The notes: generated by a model not told the origin, from the sequence alone. A DNA stretch of 64,000 bases from Opitutaceae bacterium (GCA_030693515.1 JAUYAK010000112.1:1-64000); one strand, 5' to 3'; shown: positions 8,046 through 17,591, counted from the first letter of the stretch. Translations and numbers: made by a program.

Positions 8046-9326
8046 ATGCTCATCCGCCACCTTCCTCGTAGCCTCGCCCTTGCGGCCGGGATCTTCGTGT
8101 TCGCCCCCATCGCACCCGCCCAAGACAGCGCCGCGCTCGTGAATGCGCTCATCCGCAAAGGCATTCTCACCAATCAGGAGGCGGAGGATATCCGCGCCGA
8201 TCTCGTGCGTGAGGCGGCGGCCGTGATCCCGGCCCCCGCCCACGGCGGTGGCAAATCTACCGACCGTCTCAGCGTCGGCATGCGGATGCAGCTGCAATAT
8301 GCGGGCCTCGACACCGATGTGCGCGGCGCGGCCTTCGGCCCGGTCGCCACGCACCATTTTTTCACCCGCCGGATGTATTTCACGCTCAAGGCCGGCGTCG
8401 GCGGCAACTGGGGCGCGACGATGACCTATGATTTTGCCGGTGGCAGCTACGACGACGCGATTGTAGAGTGGCGCCCCACGCCCGACCTCTCGTTCAACTT
8501 CGGCCTGCGCAAGGTGAACGTCGCCTACGAGGAGCGCGCCACGAGCGGCCACCTCAAGTCCATCGAGCGCTCCGGCATCACGCGCTACTTCGTCGAGTCC
8601 AACAACGGCCGCCGCCTCGGCGCCGCGAGCTACCGCATCGGGGCCTTCCTCGACGGCAAAAAGGAGCTCAACGCGCGGACCAATTTCGTCTATAGCGCCG
8701 CCATCACCGACCCCGAGCGCAACGAGACCTTCACGCTGGCCTCCTCCTCCGGCGACAACACCAACAACAAGCTCGCGTTCTGGGGCAACGCCGGCATCGC
8801 CGGCCGCCTCGCGGACAACGGCGGCACCTGGATCGCCGGTGTCGGCGCCGGCTTCCTGCCTGATCAAGGTGGCTTAGGCACCGCGAATCTCGGCAAGGGC
8901 TTCGATCTCACCCTCTATTCAGTCTACTTCGACGCCCAGATTGGCCGCTACGGTCTGATGGCTGAATACCTCACGGCGGATATCGAGCGCGGCTCGGCCC
9001 TCGCCAACCGCGACGCGAAGCCCGCGGGCTGGTTCATCCAGCCGAGCTTTCTCGTCACGGACGCTTTCGAGCTGGTCGCGCGCTACCAGCAGCTCGATAC
9101 CGATGGTCGCGGCGTCAACCTCGCCGATGTGGTCCGCTCCGCGCCTGCGGGCCCCACGATGAACAAGTTCGAGGAATGGTATCTCGGCGCCAACTGGTAT
9201 CTCCGCGGCAATGATCTTAAGTTCCAGCTCGGTGCGCTCTCCGGCAAGACCACGGAGACCGTCACCGGCGCCCCGGCCGAGGCCAAGACCATGGGCGTCC
9301 GCTCCCAGCTCCAGCTTCAATTTTGA
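8046..9326 (+). CDS. phosphate-selective porin O/P family outer-membrane protein
   Basis: The 426-residue protein has a signal peptide ending IAPAQDSAA (about residue 25). A short helical N-terminus follows (LIRKGILTNQEAEDIRADL), typical of OprP/OprO-type porins, then alternating beta strands to a C-terminal ...RSQLQLQF with terminal Phe. In this family the trimeric barrel lets phosphate or polyphosphate cross the outer membrane using an arginine/lysine ladder. Placement directly before pstS and behind two Pho boxes fits. The ATG at 8046 is chosen because the signal peptide begins there; the frame extends upstream into the Pho box. Anion selectivity was not checked residue by residue. Confidence 0.85.
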   Translation: MLIRHLPRSLALAAGIFVFAPIAPAQDSAALVNALIRKGILTNQEAEDIRADLVREAAAVIPAPAHGGGKSTDRLSVGMRMQLQYAGLDTDVRGAAFGPVATHHFFTRRMYFTLKAGVGGNWGATMTYDFAGGSYDDAIVEWRPTPDLSFNFGLRKVNVAYEERATSGHLKSIERSGITRYFVESNNGRRLGAASYRIGAFLDGKKELNARTNFVYSAAITDPERNETFTLASSSGDNTNNKLAFWGNAGIAGRLADNGGTWIAGVGAGFLPDQGGLGTANLGKGFDLTLYSVYFDAQIGRYGLMAEYLTADIERGSALANRDAKPAGWFIQPSFLVTDAFELVARYQQLDTDGRGVNLADVVRSAPAGPTMNKFEEWYLGANWYLRGNDLKFQLGALSGKTTETVTGAPAEAKTMGVRSQLQLQF

Positions 9327-9357
9327 ACCATCCGTTCCCACCTCGAATTCTCTTCCC

Positions 9358-10164
9358 ATGAAAACCGCCCTTCTCCTCCTCGCCGCGCTTTCCGCCGTGA
9401 CCTTTGCCTTCGGCCAGAGGCTCGTCATCAAGGGCTCCGACACCCTCGGCGCCAAACTCGTCCCCACACTGGCCGAGGAATACAAGGCCCAGCACCCCGG
9501 CGTCTCCTTCGAGATCGCCGCGGAGGGTTCGACCACCGGCCTTACGGCGATCATCGATGGCACCGCGCAGATTGGCATGAGCTCGCGCCGGGCGAAGCCG
9601 ACCGAGATGTCCGCCGCCTCGGCCAAGGGTGTCACTCTCAAGCCCATCATCGTCGCCTATGACGGCATCGGTATCGTCGTCAGCTCCGCCAATCCGATCG
9701 CCAAGCTCTCCAAGCGCCAGGTCGAGCAGATCTTCTCGGGCGACATCACCGATTGGTCCGCCGTCGGCGGCAAGCCCGGCAAGATCTCCATCTACACGCG
9801 CAACACCTCCTCCGGCACCTACTCGGATTTCAAGCAGCTCGCGATGAACAACCGGGACTACGCCCGGGCCTCGCAGAAAATGGCCGGCAACGAGCAGATC
9901 GCGGCCGAGGTGGGCAAGAATCCCAATGGCATCGGCTACGTCGGCCTCGCCTACCTCGCGACCCCGGGCCTCAAGACCCTGCCCATCGACGGCCAGATAC
10001 CCACGAAGCCGAACGTGCTCAAAGGGCTCTATCCCTACGCGCGCCCGACCTTCTACTATACGAATGGCGAAGCCGCGGGTGAGGCGGCCAAGTTCGTCGC
10101 GTTTACGCTGAGCCCCGAGGGCAAGAAGATCGCCGAGAAGGTGGGCTTCGTCGCGCCGGAATAA
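9358..10164 (+). CDS. pstS: PstS-type periplasmic phosphate-binding protein
   Basis: PstS binds inorganic phosphate in the periplasm and delivers it to the PstCAB importer. The 268-residue protein has a signal peptide (MKTALLLLAALSAVTFAFG), then the PBP-like fold with IKGSDTLGAKLVP, IGMSSRRAK, the IFSGDITDW segment and the anion-contacting TRNTSSGTYSDF stretch. It lies 31 bases after the porin. The length suits the short PstS subgroup (about 270 aa) found in many non-enteric bacteria. Expression should follow the Pho boxes at 7883 and 7946. A palindromic repeat separates it from pstC and could set its higher transcript level. Confidence 0.93.
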   Translation: MKTALLLLAALSAVTFAFGQRLVIKGSDTLGAKLVPTLAEEYKAQHPGVSFEIAAEGSTTGLTAIIDGTAQIGMSSRRAKPTEMSAASAKGVTLKPIIVAYDGIGIVVSSANPIAKLSKRQVEQIFSGDITDWSAVGGKPGKISIYTRNTSSGTYSDFKQLAMNNRDYARASQKMAGNEQIAAEVGKNPNGIGYVGLAYLATPGLKTLPIDGQIPTKPNVLKGLYPYARPTFYYTNGEAAGEAAKFVAFTLSPEGKKIAEKVGFVAPE

Positions 10165-10174
10165 ACCTGCACCC

Positions 10175-10250
10175 CGTAGCGGCGGGCGTCCCTGCCCGCC
10201 GGTTCAGGGCGGTCGCCAAACCACGGCGGGCAGAGACGCCCGCCGCTACG
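10175..10250. repeat. intergenic palindrome (REP-like) between pstS and pstC
   Basis: CGTAGCGGCGGGCGTC at the left pairs with GACGCCCGCCGCTACG at the right, and inner CTGCCCGCCG pairs with CGGCGGGCAG. Such hairpins in operons can stabilise upstream mRNA, which would favour PstS over the permease. That role is inference. Confidence 0.75.
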
Positions 10251-10323
10251 CCGCCCGCCACACCTTTGTCACCACCTCTCCCTTGACGCTTCCGCCCCGC
10301 CCCGCCGTCGTGACCCGCAACGC

Positions 10324-11937
10324 ATGATCGAGACGAGTCCACCGCCTCAGCCCGCGCCGCCGCCGGTCTTCGCCGTGCAGAAACGCCGCCTGCGTTTCCT
10401 CGGGCTCACGCTGGACGACACCATCAAGGCGTTTTTTGGCGGTAACGCGCTCGTGGCCGTCGTCGTGCTCGCGCTTATCACGGTGTTTCTTTTCCGTGAG
10501 GGCGCGGGCTTCTTTGGGCAGAACCGCACGAACCTCGAGATCTACCGCCAAGCCGGCCTCGAGTATGTTGATTTCATCCGGCGCCAGACCGACGACCACA
10601 CCGCGCTCACGCGCTACCTCTCCGATCTGCGTCTGCGCCAGGTCATGATCCTCACGGAGCGTGAACGCCGCCCGCTGGACGAGGTCAACGCCGCGCTCGC
10701 GCCCTTCGATGCCTTCGCCGAGCAGTTCTCCGCCACGGTCGATCCGCTCCGCGCCCTGCTCTCGGACCTCACGGAACAAGTCACGGCCATCAAGACCAAG
10801 TTCATCGTCACGCAGGACCGGAAGGAGGAGCGCCGCCAGCTCCTCGCCGAGGGCAAGCCGGCGGAGGCCGACGCCGTGAAAATCGACACGATCGACTTCG
10901 CGACTGAGCTGAAGCCGATCCTCGGCGCGCTGCCGCTCTACAAGGAGACGAGCCGCGAGTTCAGCCGGAAGCTGGTCGCGTTGCTCGACTCCGTGCCGTC
11001 GCTGCCGTCGCCCGAGCTCCACCCGCGCATGGAGAAACTCAAGCAGCTCGCCCGCAACTACGCCGCGGGCTTTCCCGCCATCGAGCGCGACATGGAGGCG
11101 TGGGAGCACACGTTTCCGGTGCCAGCGTGGGAGACGTTCACGGCGTTCCTCTTCGGCCGCCAGTGGCTCACCGCGAGTTTCTGGCAGGACTGGTATGGCA
11201 TCCTGCCGCTGCTCATCGGCTCGCTCCTGGTCTCGGCCGTGGCGCTCGCGCTGGCCGTGCCGCTCGGCGTCGGCGCCGCGATCTACGTCAACCAGATCGC
11301 CTCCACGCGCGAGCAGCGGCTCATCAAGCCGTGCATCGAGTTCATCTCGGCGTTTCCCTCCGTGGTGCTCGGCTTCTTCGGCATCGCGGTGCTCGGGCAG
11401 GCGCTGCGCCTGCTTTCGCAGCAGCCCTGGCTCTCCTGGATGCCCGGCTTCCCCTACAGCGAGCGCCTGAACATCCTCACTGCCGGCTGCCTGCTCGCGC
11501 TCATCGCGGTGCCGACGATTTTCACCCTGGCGGAGGATGCGCTCAACAACGTGCCGCGCGCCTTCAAGGAGGCCTCCTTCGCGCTCGGCGCCTCGCGCCT
11601 CCAGACGATCACGCGGATCATCGTGCCCGCTTCCCTCTCCGGCATCATCTCCGCGGTGCTCCTCGGGCTCGGGCGCGTGGTGGGCGAGACGATGGTCGTG
11701 CTCCTCTGCGCTGGCAACCGTATCGCCATCCCGGATTTCACCTCGGGCCTCGCGGTCATCACCGAGCCCGTGCACACGATGACGGGCATCATCGCGCAGG
11801 AGATGGGCGAGGTCGTGCGCGGCAGCATCCACTACCGGGCGCTCTTCGTCGTGGGCCTCGTGCTCTTTGTCCTCTCGCTGCTCATCAACTACGCCGCGCA
11901 GAAAATCGTGCGCCGCTACAAGCTCTCCATCGGATGA
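10324..11937 (+). CDS. pstC: phosphate ABC transporter permease PstC with large helical insertion
   Basis: PstC is one of two membrane subunits of the phosphate importer. TM1 is at about residues 40-58. Residues about 60-275 form a hydrophilic, helix-rich insert ([48 protein letters not shown]). The permease core with its remaining membrane helices and the EAA-like loop ([20 protein letters not shown]) follows at about 290-535. Typical PstC is about 310 aa; longer forms with inserts occur in Pseudomonas and Vibrio. The insert probably faces the periplasm or forms a coiled coil near PstS. The stop overlaps the pstA start by 4 bases, so translation is coupled. Confidence 0.92.
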   Translation: MIETSPPPQPAPPPVFAVQKRRLRFLGLTLDDTIKAFFGGNALVAVVVLALITVFLFREGAGFFGQNRTNLEIYRQAGLEYVDFIRRQTDDHTALTRYLSDLRLRQVMILTERERRPLDEVNAALAPFDAFAEQFSATVDPLRALLSDLTEQVTAIKTKFIVTQDRKEERRQLLAEGKPAEADAVKIDTIDFATELKPILGALPLYKETSREFSRKLVALLDSVPSLPSPELHPRMEKLKQLARNYAAGFPAIERDMEAWEHTFPVPAWETFTAFLFGRQWLTASFWQDWYGILPLLIGSLLVSAVALALAVPLGVGAAIYVNQIASTREQRLIKPCIEFISAFPSVVLGFFGIAVLGQALRLLSQQPWLSWMPGFPYSERLNILTAGCLLALIAVPTIFTLAEDALNNVPRAFKEASFALGASRLQTITRIIVPASLSGIISAVLLGLGRVVGETMVVLLCAGNRIAIPDFTSGLAVITEPVHTMTGIIAQEMGEVVRGSIHYRALFVVGLVLFVLSLLINYAAQKIVRRYKLSIG

Positions 11938-12971
11938 ACGCCGCGACGCATGTCTTCCGCTCCACCGCCGGCGCCCGGCGCGGCGAGCGCGCGATCTTCT
12001 GGCTCTTTCGCGCCGCGACGTGGTTCGTGCTGCTCTGCGGCGCGGCGGTCTTCCTCAACATCTTCGTCAAGGGCTCGCGCACGGTGTTCAAGGCCGAGGC
12101 GCCGTTCATCAACACCACCTTCCTCACCGAGGCGCCGGAGTCCCTCTACATCTTTGAGTGGGAAGGGAAAAAAAGGGAGATGGGCGACCGCGAGTTCCGG
12201 GCCTTCAAGGAGCAAAATCCCGCGGCCGCCCATGTCGCGACCGAGAGCTATGTCTACTCCGCCGGCGGCATCTGGCCCTGCATCGTCGGCACCGTCCTGC
12301 TGGTCGTCGGCTCGATGACGATCGCCCTCTGCCTCGGCGTCAGCGCCGCGATTTATCTCAACGAGTATGCGCGCGACGGCGCGTTCATCCGCTTCGTGCG
12401 CCTCGCGATTCTGAATCTCGCGGGCGTGCCCTCGATTGTCTTCGGCCTGTTCGGCTTCGGGATGTTTGTGATTTTCTTCGGGTGGAACGTCTCGCTCCTC
12501 GCCGGCTGGTTCACGCTCGCCTTCATGGTCCTCCCGGTGGTCATCACCGCCAGCGAGGAATCGCTCAAGGCCGTGCCCAAGGGTTTTCGCGAGGGCTCGC
12601 TCGCGCTCGGCGCGACCAAGTGGCAGACGATTCGTAAAAACGTCCTGCCCTACGCGCTGCCCGGCATCCTCACCTCGTCCATCCTCGGCATCGCGCGCGT
12701 GGCGGGCGAGACCGCGCCGATCATGTTCACCGCCGCCTATGTCGTGCGCGACAAGCTGCCGTGGGACGTCGACCGGCTCGGCGATTTCTTTTTCCAGGGC
12801 GTGATGGCGCTGCCCTACCACATCTACGTCGTCAGCTCCAAGATCCCGCAGAACGACTACACCGAACGGGTGCAATACGGCACGGCGTTCGTCTTCCTCT
12901 TCATCGTCGCGCTGATTGCGACCAGCTCGATTCTGCTGCGAAATCACCTGCGCAACCGCTACAAATGGTAA
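11934..12971 (+). CDS. pstA: phosphate ABC transporter permease PstA
   Basis: This is the second membrane subunit of the phosphate importer (345 aa). TM1 is at about residues 25-45. A polar loop of about 70 residues follows (containing [19 protein letters not shown]), then the permease core from about residue 110. The core includes the EAA-type loop [20 protein letters not shown] and a C-terminal helix ending [11 protein letters not shown]. The start ATG overlaps the pstC stop (ATGA). The stop overlaps the pstB start, so the three genes are translationally coupled. The extra loop between TM1 and TM2 mirrors the larger PstC insert, suggesting the two may touch. Confidence 0.93.
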   Translation: MNAATHVFRSTAGARRGERAIFWLFRAATWFVLLCGAAVFLNIFVKGSRTVFKAEAPFINTTFLTEAPESLYIFEWEGKKREMGDREFRAFKEQNPAAAHVATESYVYSAGGIWPCIVGTVLLVVGSMTIALCLGVSAAIYLNEYARDGAFIRFVRLAILNLAGVPSIVFGLFGFGMFVIFFGWNVSLLAGWFTLAFMVLPVVITASEESLKAVPKGFREGSLALGATKWQTIRKNVLPYALPGILTSSILGIARVAGETAPIMFTAAYVVRDKLPWDVDRLGDFFFQGVMALPYHIYVVSSKIPQNDYTERVQYGTAFVFLFIVALIATSSILLRNHLRNRYKW

Positions 12972-13846
12972 ACGCCGCACCCGCCACCATGGAAACCCGT
13001 CCTCCCGCGCCCCCCTCCGCCCCGGCTTTGGCGGCCAAGGTCAGCCCACGTTTTCCGGCCGTGGCCGCCGCGGCGGCCTCCGAGGGCAGGAACGTCATCG
13101 TCGACATCGACGACGTGGATTTTTTCTACGGCGCCACGCAGGCCCTGCACGACATCACCCTCGGCATCGAGGCGAAGAAGGTCACCGCTCTCATCGGCCC
13201 CTCCGGCTGCGGCAAGTCCACCCTCCTTCGCTGCCTCAACCGCATGAACGATTTGATCGACGGCACGCGCCTCGGCGGCGGCACGATCAAGATCCATGGC
13301 GTGGACATCTATCAGCCCGACGTCGATGTGATCGAGCTGCGCAAGCGCGTCGGCATGGTCTTCCAGAAGTCGAACCCGTTTCCCAAGTCGATCTACGAGA
13401 ACATCACCTACGGCCTGCGTCTCCAGGGCCTGAAGGACCGCCGGAAACTCGACGAGATCGTCGAGCGGTCGCTCCGCGGCGCCGCCCTGTGGGACGAAGT
13501 CAAAGACCGCCTCCAGGCCAGCGGCCTCGGCCTTTCCGGCGGCCAGCAGCAACGCCTCTGCATCGCCCGCGCCATCGCCGTCGAGCCGGAGATTATCCTC
13601 ATGGACGAGCCCTGTTCCGCCCTCGATCCCGTCGCCACCGCGAAGGTCGAGGAACTCATCCAGCAGCTGCGGTCCCGCTACACCATCGTCATCGTCACGC
13701 ACAACATGCAGCAGGCTGCCCGCTGCTCGGACCGCACGGCGTTCTTCTACCTCGGCAAGCTCATCGAATACGCCGACACCCGCGAAATCTTCACCAACCC
13801 CGCCCACGCCCAGACCGAGGCCTACGTCTCCGGCCGCTTCGGCTGA
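12965..13846 (+). CDS. pstB: phosphate ABC transporter ATPase PstB
   Basis: PstB hydrolyses ATP to drive phosphate import. It has Walker [10 protein letters not shown] (about 78-86), a Q-loop at VFQKSNPF, the ABC signature LSGGQQQR (about 190-197), Walker B IILMDEP and the switch His in [11 protein letters not shown]. The LNRMNDL segment after Walker A is typical of PstB. The start is placed at ATG 12965, overlapping the end of pstA; ATG 12989 is an alternative. The first 40 residues are a Pro/Ala-rich extension absent from most PstB proteins. Together with PhoU it is expected to signal phosphate status to PhoR. Confidence 0.94.
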   Translation: MVNAAPATMETRPPAPPSAPALAAKVSPRFPAVAAAAASEGRNVIVDIDDVDFFYGATQALHDITLGIEAKKVTALIGPSGCGKSTLLRCLNRMNDLIDGTRLGGGTIKIHGVDIYQPDVDVIELRKRVGMVFQKSNPFPKSIYENITYGLRLQGLKDRRKLDEIVERSLRGAALWDEVKDRLQASGLGLSGGQQQRLCIARAIAVEPEIILMDEPCSALDPVATAKVEELIQQLRSRYTIVIVTHNMQQAARCSDRTAFFYLGKLIEYADTREIFTNPAHAQTEAYVSGRFG

Positions 13847-13942
13847 GAAAAGGACCAAGGGACCAGGGGCCAAAAGACTTTCATGAACACGAAACACCCT
13901 TCGTTTCCGCTGCCTTCGGCCCCTTGGTCTTTTAGTCCTTTC
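13847..13942. repeat. imperfect palindrome between pstB and phoU
   Basis: GAAAAGGACCAAGGGACCAG at the left pairs imperfectly with CCCTTGGTCTTTTAGTCCTTTC at the right. The stem separates the transporter genes from phoU within the operon. It belongs to the rich set of intergenic hairpins seen throughout the window. Confidence 0.6.
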
Positions 13943-13947
13943 AACCA

Positions 13948-14607
13948 ATGACCCAATACAACGAAGAACTCGCCAAGCTGAAGGAAAGCCTGTTCGCGAT
14001 GGCCAGCCACGCGGAGTCGGCCGTCAGCCGCGCCATCCGCGCGCTCGTCGAGCGCGACGACGCCCTCGCGCGCCAAGTCGAGGAGGACGACAACATCCTC
14101 GACCGCTATGAAATTGAGGTCGATGACACCGCCATCCACCTCCTCGCCAAGGCCCCGCTCGCCACCGAGCTCCGCCTCATCACCGTCGCGATGAAAATCT
14201 CCCACAACCTCGAGCGCGTGGGCGACGAGGCCACGACCATCGCGCGCCGCGCGCTGGACCTGAACACCGAGCCCCAGCTCAAGGCCTATGTCGATCTCCC
14301 GCGCATGGCCGCGATGTCGCTCGAGATGCTGCGCGAGGCGATCACCGCCTTCATCAACCGCGAGACCGACCGCGCCCGCGCCGTCATCCCCCGCGACCAG
14401 GATGTGGACGATCTCAACCGCCAGCTGCACCGCGAGCTCTCCAGCTTCATGGTCGAGCGCCCAACCACCATCACCCGCTGCCTCAAGCTCATGGTCATCT
14501 CCAAGTCCATCGAGCGCATCGCCGACCACGCGACCAACATCGCGGAGGAGGTCGTCTATCTCTACGAGGCGAAGGACATCCGCCACGCCGGGCAGAAAAG
14601 CCCATGA
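13948..14607 (+). CDS. phoU: phosphate signalling regulator PhoU
   Basis: PhoU links the Pst transporter to the PhoR kinase and keeps the regulon off when phosphate is plentiful. The 219-residue all-helical protein shows two PhoU repeats, each with the metal-binding signature: MKISHNLERVGDEATTIARR in the first and a SKSIERIADHATNIAEEVVYL-type motif in the second. Length and motif spacing are normal. Its stop overlaps the phoB start by 4 bases, coupling it to the two-component genes. The upstream hairpin may give it a different level from pstB. Confidence 0.94.
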   Translation: MTQYNEELAKLKESLFAMASHAESAVSRAIRALVERDDALARQVEEDDNILDRYEIEVDDTAIHLLAKAPLATELRLITVAMKISHNLERVGDEATTIARRALDLNTEPQLKAYVDLPRMAAMSLEMLREAITAFINRETDRARAVIPRDQDVDDLNRQLHRELSSFMVERPTTITRCLKLMVISKSIERIADHATNIAEEVVYLYEAKDIRHAGQKSP

Positions 14608-15290
14608 AGCCCAAGATCCTGGTCGTCGACGACGAGCCCGATGCCCTCGAAATCCTCGGCTTCAAGCTGAAGGAGGCCGGCTATCTCCCGCTGTTCGCCA
14701 AGGATGGCGCGCGCGCCATCACCCTCGCGCGGGACGAGCGGCCCGCCCTCATCGTGCTCGATCTCATGCTCCCCGAGGTGGACGGCCTTGAGGTCTGCAA
14801 GATCCTCCGTCGCGATCCCGGCACCGCCGCGATCCCGATTCTCATGCTCACGGCCAAGGCGTCCGAAATGGACCGCGTGATCGGCCTCGAACTCGGGGCC
14901 GACGACTACGTGACGAAGCCCTTCAGCCCGCGCGAACTCGTCCTCCGTATTAAGAAACTGCTCGCCCGCGCCCAGGCCGCCGACGAGCCGATCGCGGTGC
15001 TGCGCATCGGCGAATTGGAAATCGACGGCCCGCGCCACGCGGTGAAGATCGGCGGCGCCGAAGTGAGCCTCACCGCCACCGAATTCAAACTGCTTGAGCT
15101 GCTCGCCCGCCGCCGCGGGCGCGTGCAGACTCGCGACCGCCTGCTGCAGGACGTGTGGGGCTACGACAACCCGATCGACAGCCGCACCGTCGACACCCAC
15201 ATGCGCCGGCTCCGCGAGAAGATCGGCCCCGTCGCCGAACACCTCGAGACGATCCGCGGCGTGGGCTACCGCTTCAAGGCCGACGCGTGA
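14604..15290 (+). CDS. phoB: phosphate-regulon response regulator PhoB
   Basis: This OmpR/PhoB-family response regulator has 228 residues. The receiver domain carries the acidic pair D9/D10, phosphoacceptor D53 (IVLDLMLPEVDG) and K105 (DDYVTKPFS). The C-terminal winged helix (about 130-225) has LTATEFKLLELLARRRGRVQ and the recognition region SRTVDTHMRRLREKIG. It is expected to bind the 11-base-spaced Pho boxes at 2966, 7883 and 7946. It overlaps phoU upstream and phoR downstream. Identification as PhoB rather than another OmpR-like regulator rests on the surrounding pst/phoU/phoR genes. Confidence 0.93.
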   Translation: MKPKILVVDDEPDALEILGFKLKEAGYLPLFAKDGARAITLARDERPALIVLDLMLPEVDGLEVCKILRRDPGTAAIPILMLTAKASEMDRVIGLELGADDYVTKPFSPRELVLRIKKLLARAQAADEPIAVLRIGELEIDGPRHAVKIGGAEVSLTATEFKLLELLARRRGRVQTRDRLLQDVWGYDNPIDSRTVDTHMRRLREKIGPVAEHLETIRGVGYRFKADA

Positions 15291-16471
15291 GCGGGCTCGA
15301 AATCATCCTGCTGCTGGTCGCCCTCGCGCTCGGCGCGGCGGTCTGGTGGTTCCGCGATCAGCTGGTGCGTGAACAGCTCCGGCAGGCGCACGACCTCGCC
15401 GAAGTCGGCGCGCGGCGCGAGGCCGAGCTGGCGGCGCAGGCCGAGCGCACCGCGGCGCTCTTCGATCGCATGGTCGAGGGCATTGTCGTCGTGGGGGCTG
15501 ACGGCCGCATCCGCATCGCCAATCGCGCGGCCGGGGCGCTCTTCGGTTTCGCGCCGCCCGCCGTGGGCCGCACCGTGCTGGAGGCGACGCGCCACCACGA
15601 GGTCGCCACGCTGGTCGCGCGGCTCGAGCGCGAGCCGGCGGTCCTGAGCCACGAGCTGCGGCTCGAAGGCGTGGCCGAGACGCGCTACCTGCAGGTCAAC
15701 GCCCTCGCGCTGCGCACGCCCGCCGGCGCCGCAGATGGCGCGGTCCTCGTCTTTCACGATCTCACCCGGCTGCGCCAGCTCGAGGCTGTGCGCCAGGAGT
15801 TCGTCGCCAACGTGAGCCACGAGCTCCGCACGCCCCTCTCCCTGATCAAGAGCGCCGCCGAGACGCTGATCGACGGCGGCAAGAACGACCCGGCCGTGAC
15901 CGCGCGCTTCCTCGAGCTGATCGACAAGCACGCCAACCGCCTGACCCTGCTCATCGACGATCTGCTGCTGCTCGCGCGGCTCGATTCGGGCCGGATCGAG
16001 CTGAAGCTGCGCCCGGTGCCGCTGGCGGCCGCCGCGCAGGAGGCGATCGACGACGCCGCGCTGATCGCGCAGACGCGCCGCGTGACAATCGAGAATCGCG
16101 TGGCGCCCGAGGTCGCGGCCCACGCCGATCCCGAGCGCCTGCGGCAGGTGCTCGCCAACCTGATCGACAACGCGATCAAATACGGCCGCGAAGGCGGCCG
16201 CGTGATCGTGGGCGGTCGTGCGCTCGAGGGCGCGCGCGTGGAGCTGACGGTGCGCGACGACGGCCCGGGCATCCCGGCCGAGGCGCGCACGCGGATCTTC
16301 GAGCGGTTCTACCGCGTGGACAAGGCGCGCTCGCGCGAGCAGGGCGGCACGGGCCTCGGCCTCGCGATCGTGAAGAACGTCGTGCAGGCCCACGGGGGCG
16401 ACGTGCGCGTTGAGAGCGCGCCGGACAAAGGCACGGAGTTTTTCATCACCCTGCCGGCGGCACGAGCCTGA
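15287..16471 (+). CDS. phoR: phosphate-regulon sensor histidine kinase PhoR
   Basis: This membrane-anchored sensor kinase (394 aa) starts at a GTG overlapping the phoB stop. One N-terminal membrane helix (about 5-22) is followed by a charged linker, a PAS domain (about 55-160) and a HisKA domain with the phosphorylated H178 in FVANVSHELRTPLS. The ATPase domain has an N box (NLIDNAIKYG), G1 (DDGPGI) and G2 (GGTGLGLAIVK). With no sizeable periplasmic sensor domain it must sense phosphate through Pst/PhoU, as in E. coli PhoR. It is the last gene of the porin-to-phoR cluster. Confidence 0.92.
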   Translation: MSGLEIILLLVALALGAAVWWFRDQLVREQLRQAHDLAEVGARREAELAAQAERTAALFDRMVEGIVVVGADGRIRIANRAAGALFGFAPPAVGRTVLEATRHHEVATLVARLEREPAVLSHELRLEGVAETRYLQVNALALRTPAGAADGAVLVFHDLTRLRQLEAVRQEFVANVSHELRTPLSLIKSAAETLIDGGKNDPAVTARFLELIDKHANRLTLLIDDLLLLARLDSGRIELKLRPVPLAAAAQEAIDDAALIAQTRRVTIENRVAPEVAAHADPERLRQVLANLIDNAIKYGREGGRVIVGGRALEGARVELTVRDDGPGIPAEARTRIFERFYRVDKARSREQGGTGLGLAIVKNVVQAHGGDVRVESAPDKGTEFFITLPAARA

Positions 16472-16608
16472 GAGGGCGTCAAAAAGATCTGCGGTAGGAG
16501 CGCGCTTGCGCGCGATGGAATGCGGCGTCCCCCGATTGAGCCGGCGGCGAAATCGCCCGCAAGCGGGCTCCTACATTCCGAGCTGCGCCCCTTTTTTCGA
16601 CGCCCTCT
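16471..16608. repeat. nested palindrome downstream of phoR
   Basis: Outer arms AGAGGGCGTC (16471-16480) and GACGCCCTCT (16599-16608) enclose a second inverted repeat, GTAGGAG...(16494) to ...CTCCTAC (16574). The inner element has GCGCTTGCGCGCGAT and ATCGCCCGCAAGCG arms. The inner element recurs at 39492-39553. The T-rich right arm (CTTTTTT) may also help terminate the phoR transcript. Confidence 0.75.
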
Positions 16609-16625
16609 GAGCCTGGCGCCGCGCC

Positions 16626-17288
16626 TCACGCGGCTGCGTAAACCGCGCGCGCGGGCACTTGCACCAAGGTCCGCCCCGGCAGCACGCAGGCGGTCAGCGC
16701 GCCGCCCATGACGCAGGCGGTGTCGATGCCGAGTGACCATTTGGCCAGCGCAGGCTCGCGGCGGGGCGTGTGGCCGTAGATGACAAAGGGCGGTCCGCTC
16801 CACTGCTCGGACCAGTGGGGTGCGTGGGGAAACTCAGATCGTTTGTGCGGTTCGCCGTCGGGGCCCACGACTTGGATGCGTGTGACGATGCGCGCCGGCT
16901 GCCGGCGCCAAGGCCGGCCGGGCATAAAGCCGCCATGCACCATCACCGTCTTGAGCTCGGGCACATGATGCACCAGCGGCATCGCGGCGAGGTAGACCCA
17001 GTCCTTGGGGCTGAGCTGCTTTAGCGTCTCGTAGTCCGATCGCTTGAGGTGTGTGGGGTCGCCCGTCTTGCGGTAGTTGAGCAGGCGTAGTTCGTGGTTG
17101 CCGAGGAGCGAGCGGTGGGCGTGCGCCCGCGCGAGGGCGAGCACGCGGCCGCTGTCGGGGCCCCGGTTGATCAAATCGCCGAGCAGAATCAGCCGGTCGT
17201 GCCGGGTCAGCGCGAGTTTCCCGAGCAGCGCCTCGAATTCCACGGCGCAGCCGTGGATGTCGCCCACGGCGATGATGCGGCCTTGCAT
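16626..17288 (-). CDS. metallophosphatase of the ApaH/PrpE-like family
   Basis: This calcineurin-fold phosphoesterase (220 aa) has the full metal-site set: GDIHG (D10, H12), GDLINRG (D38), GNHE (N64, H65), VHGG and YGHTP. The spacing suits the small diadenosine-tetraphosphatase / serine-threonine phosphatase family (ApaH, PrpE, PphA-type). Candidate substrates are Ap4A, cap-like dinucleotides or phosphoproteins; the sequence does not decide. It is cytoplasmic, with no signal peptide. The ATG at 17288 is chosen because GRIIAVGDIHG normally lies at the extreme N-terminus; an ATG at 17318 would add ten residues. It converges with phoR and appears monocistronic. Confidence 0.82.
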   Translation of the reverse strand: MQGRIIAVGDIHGCAVEFEALLGKLALTRHDRLILLGDLINRGPDSGRVLALARAHAHRSLLGNHELRLLNYRKTGDPTHLKRSDYETLKQLSPKDWVYLAAMPLVHHVPELKTVMVHGGFMPGRPWRRQPARIVTRIQVVGPDGEPHKRSEFPHAPHWSEQWSGPPFVIYGHTPRREPALAKWSLGIDTACVMGGALTACVLPGRTLVQVPARAVYAAA

Positions 17289-17591
17289 GCGGGAGAAATG
17301 CGGGCCGCGCCGGCCCAAGGGAAGAAGTTTTCCGCGCGCACCGGGCGAGACGAGAATGCATCCGGCCGCAATTGCTTTGCGCGCCTCCCCGGCTACCGCA
17401 TCACGAAATGGATGTAGGTGACGCTGTTTACTCTCGGGGTCGCGCTCGTGATGGCTGGATCCACGCGCGCTGGCTCGTCGGTCCGATGGCGCGCGCTCAC
17501 GAACGCGCGCGCGGATTGAAACAGCGCAAAAAGTTTTCCCGCGCCGGCTCCGGCCATGTCGCGCGCTCGTGAGAGCGGGGCGTGGCTAAGC
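17289..17591. other. gene-poor interval with no recognised feature
   Basis: This interval of about 300 bases lies between the metallophosphatase start and the M50 protease stop. It is GC-rich with scattered runs of alternating CG and two short complementary stretches around CTCACGA/TCGTGAG (about 17505 and 17565). I see no credible gene, RNA or clear terminator in it. The promoter of the metallophosphatase must lie at its left end. Confidence 0.5.
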
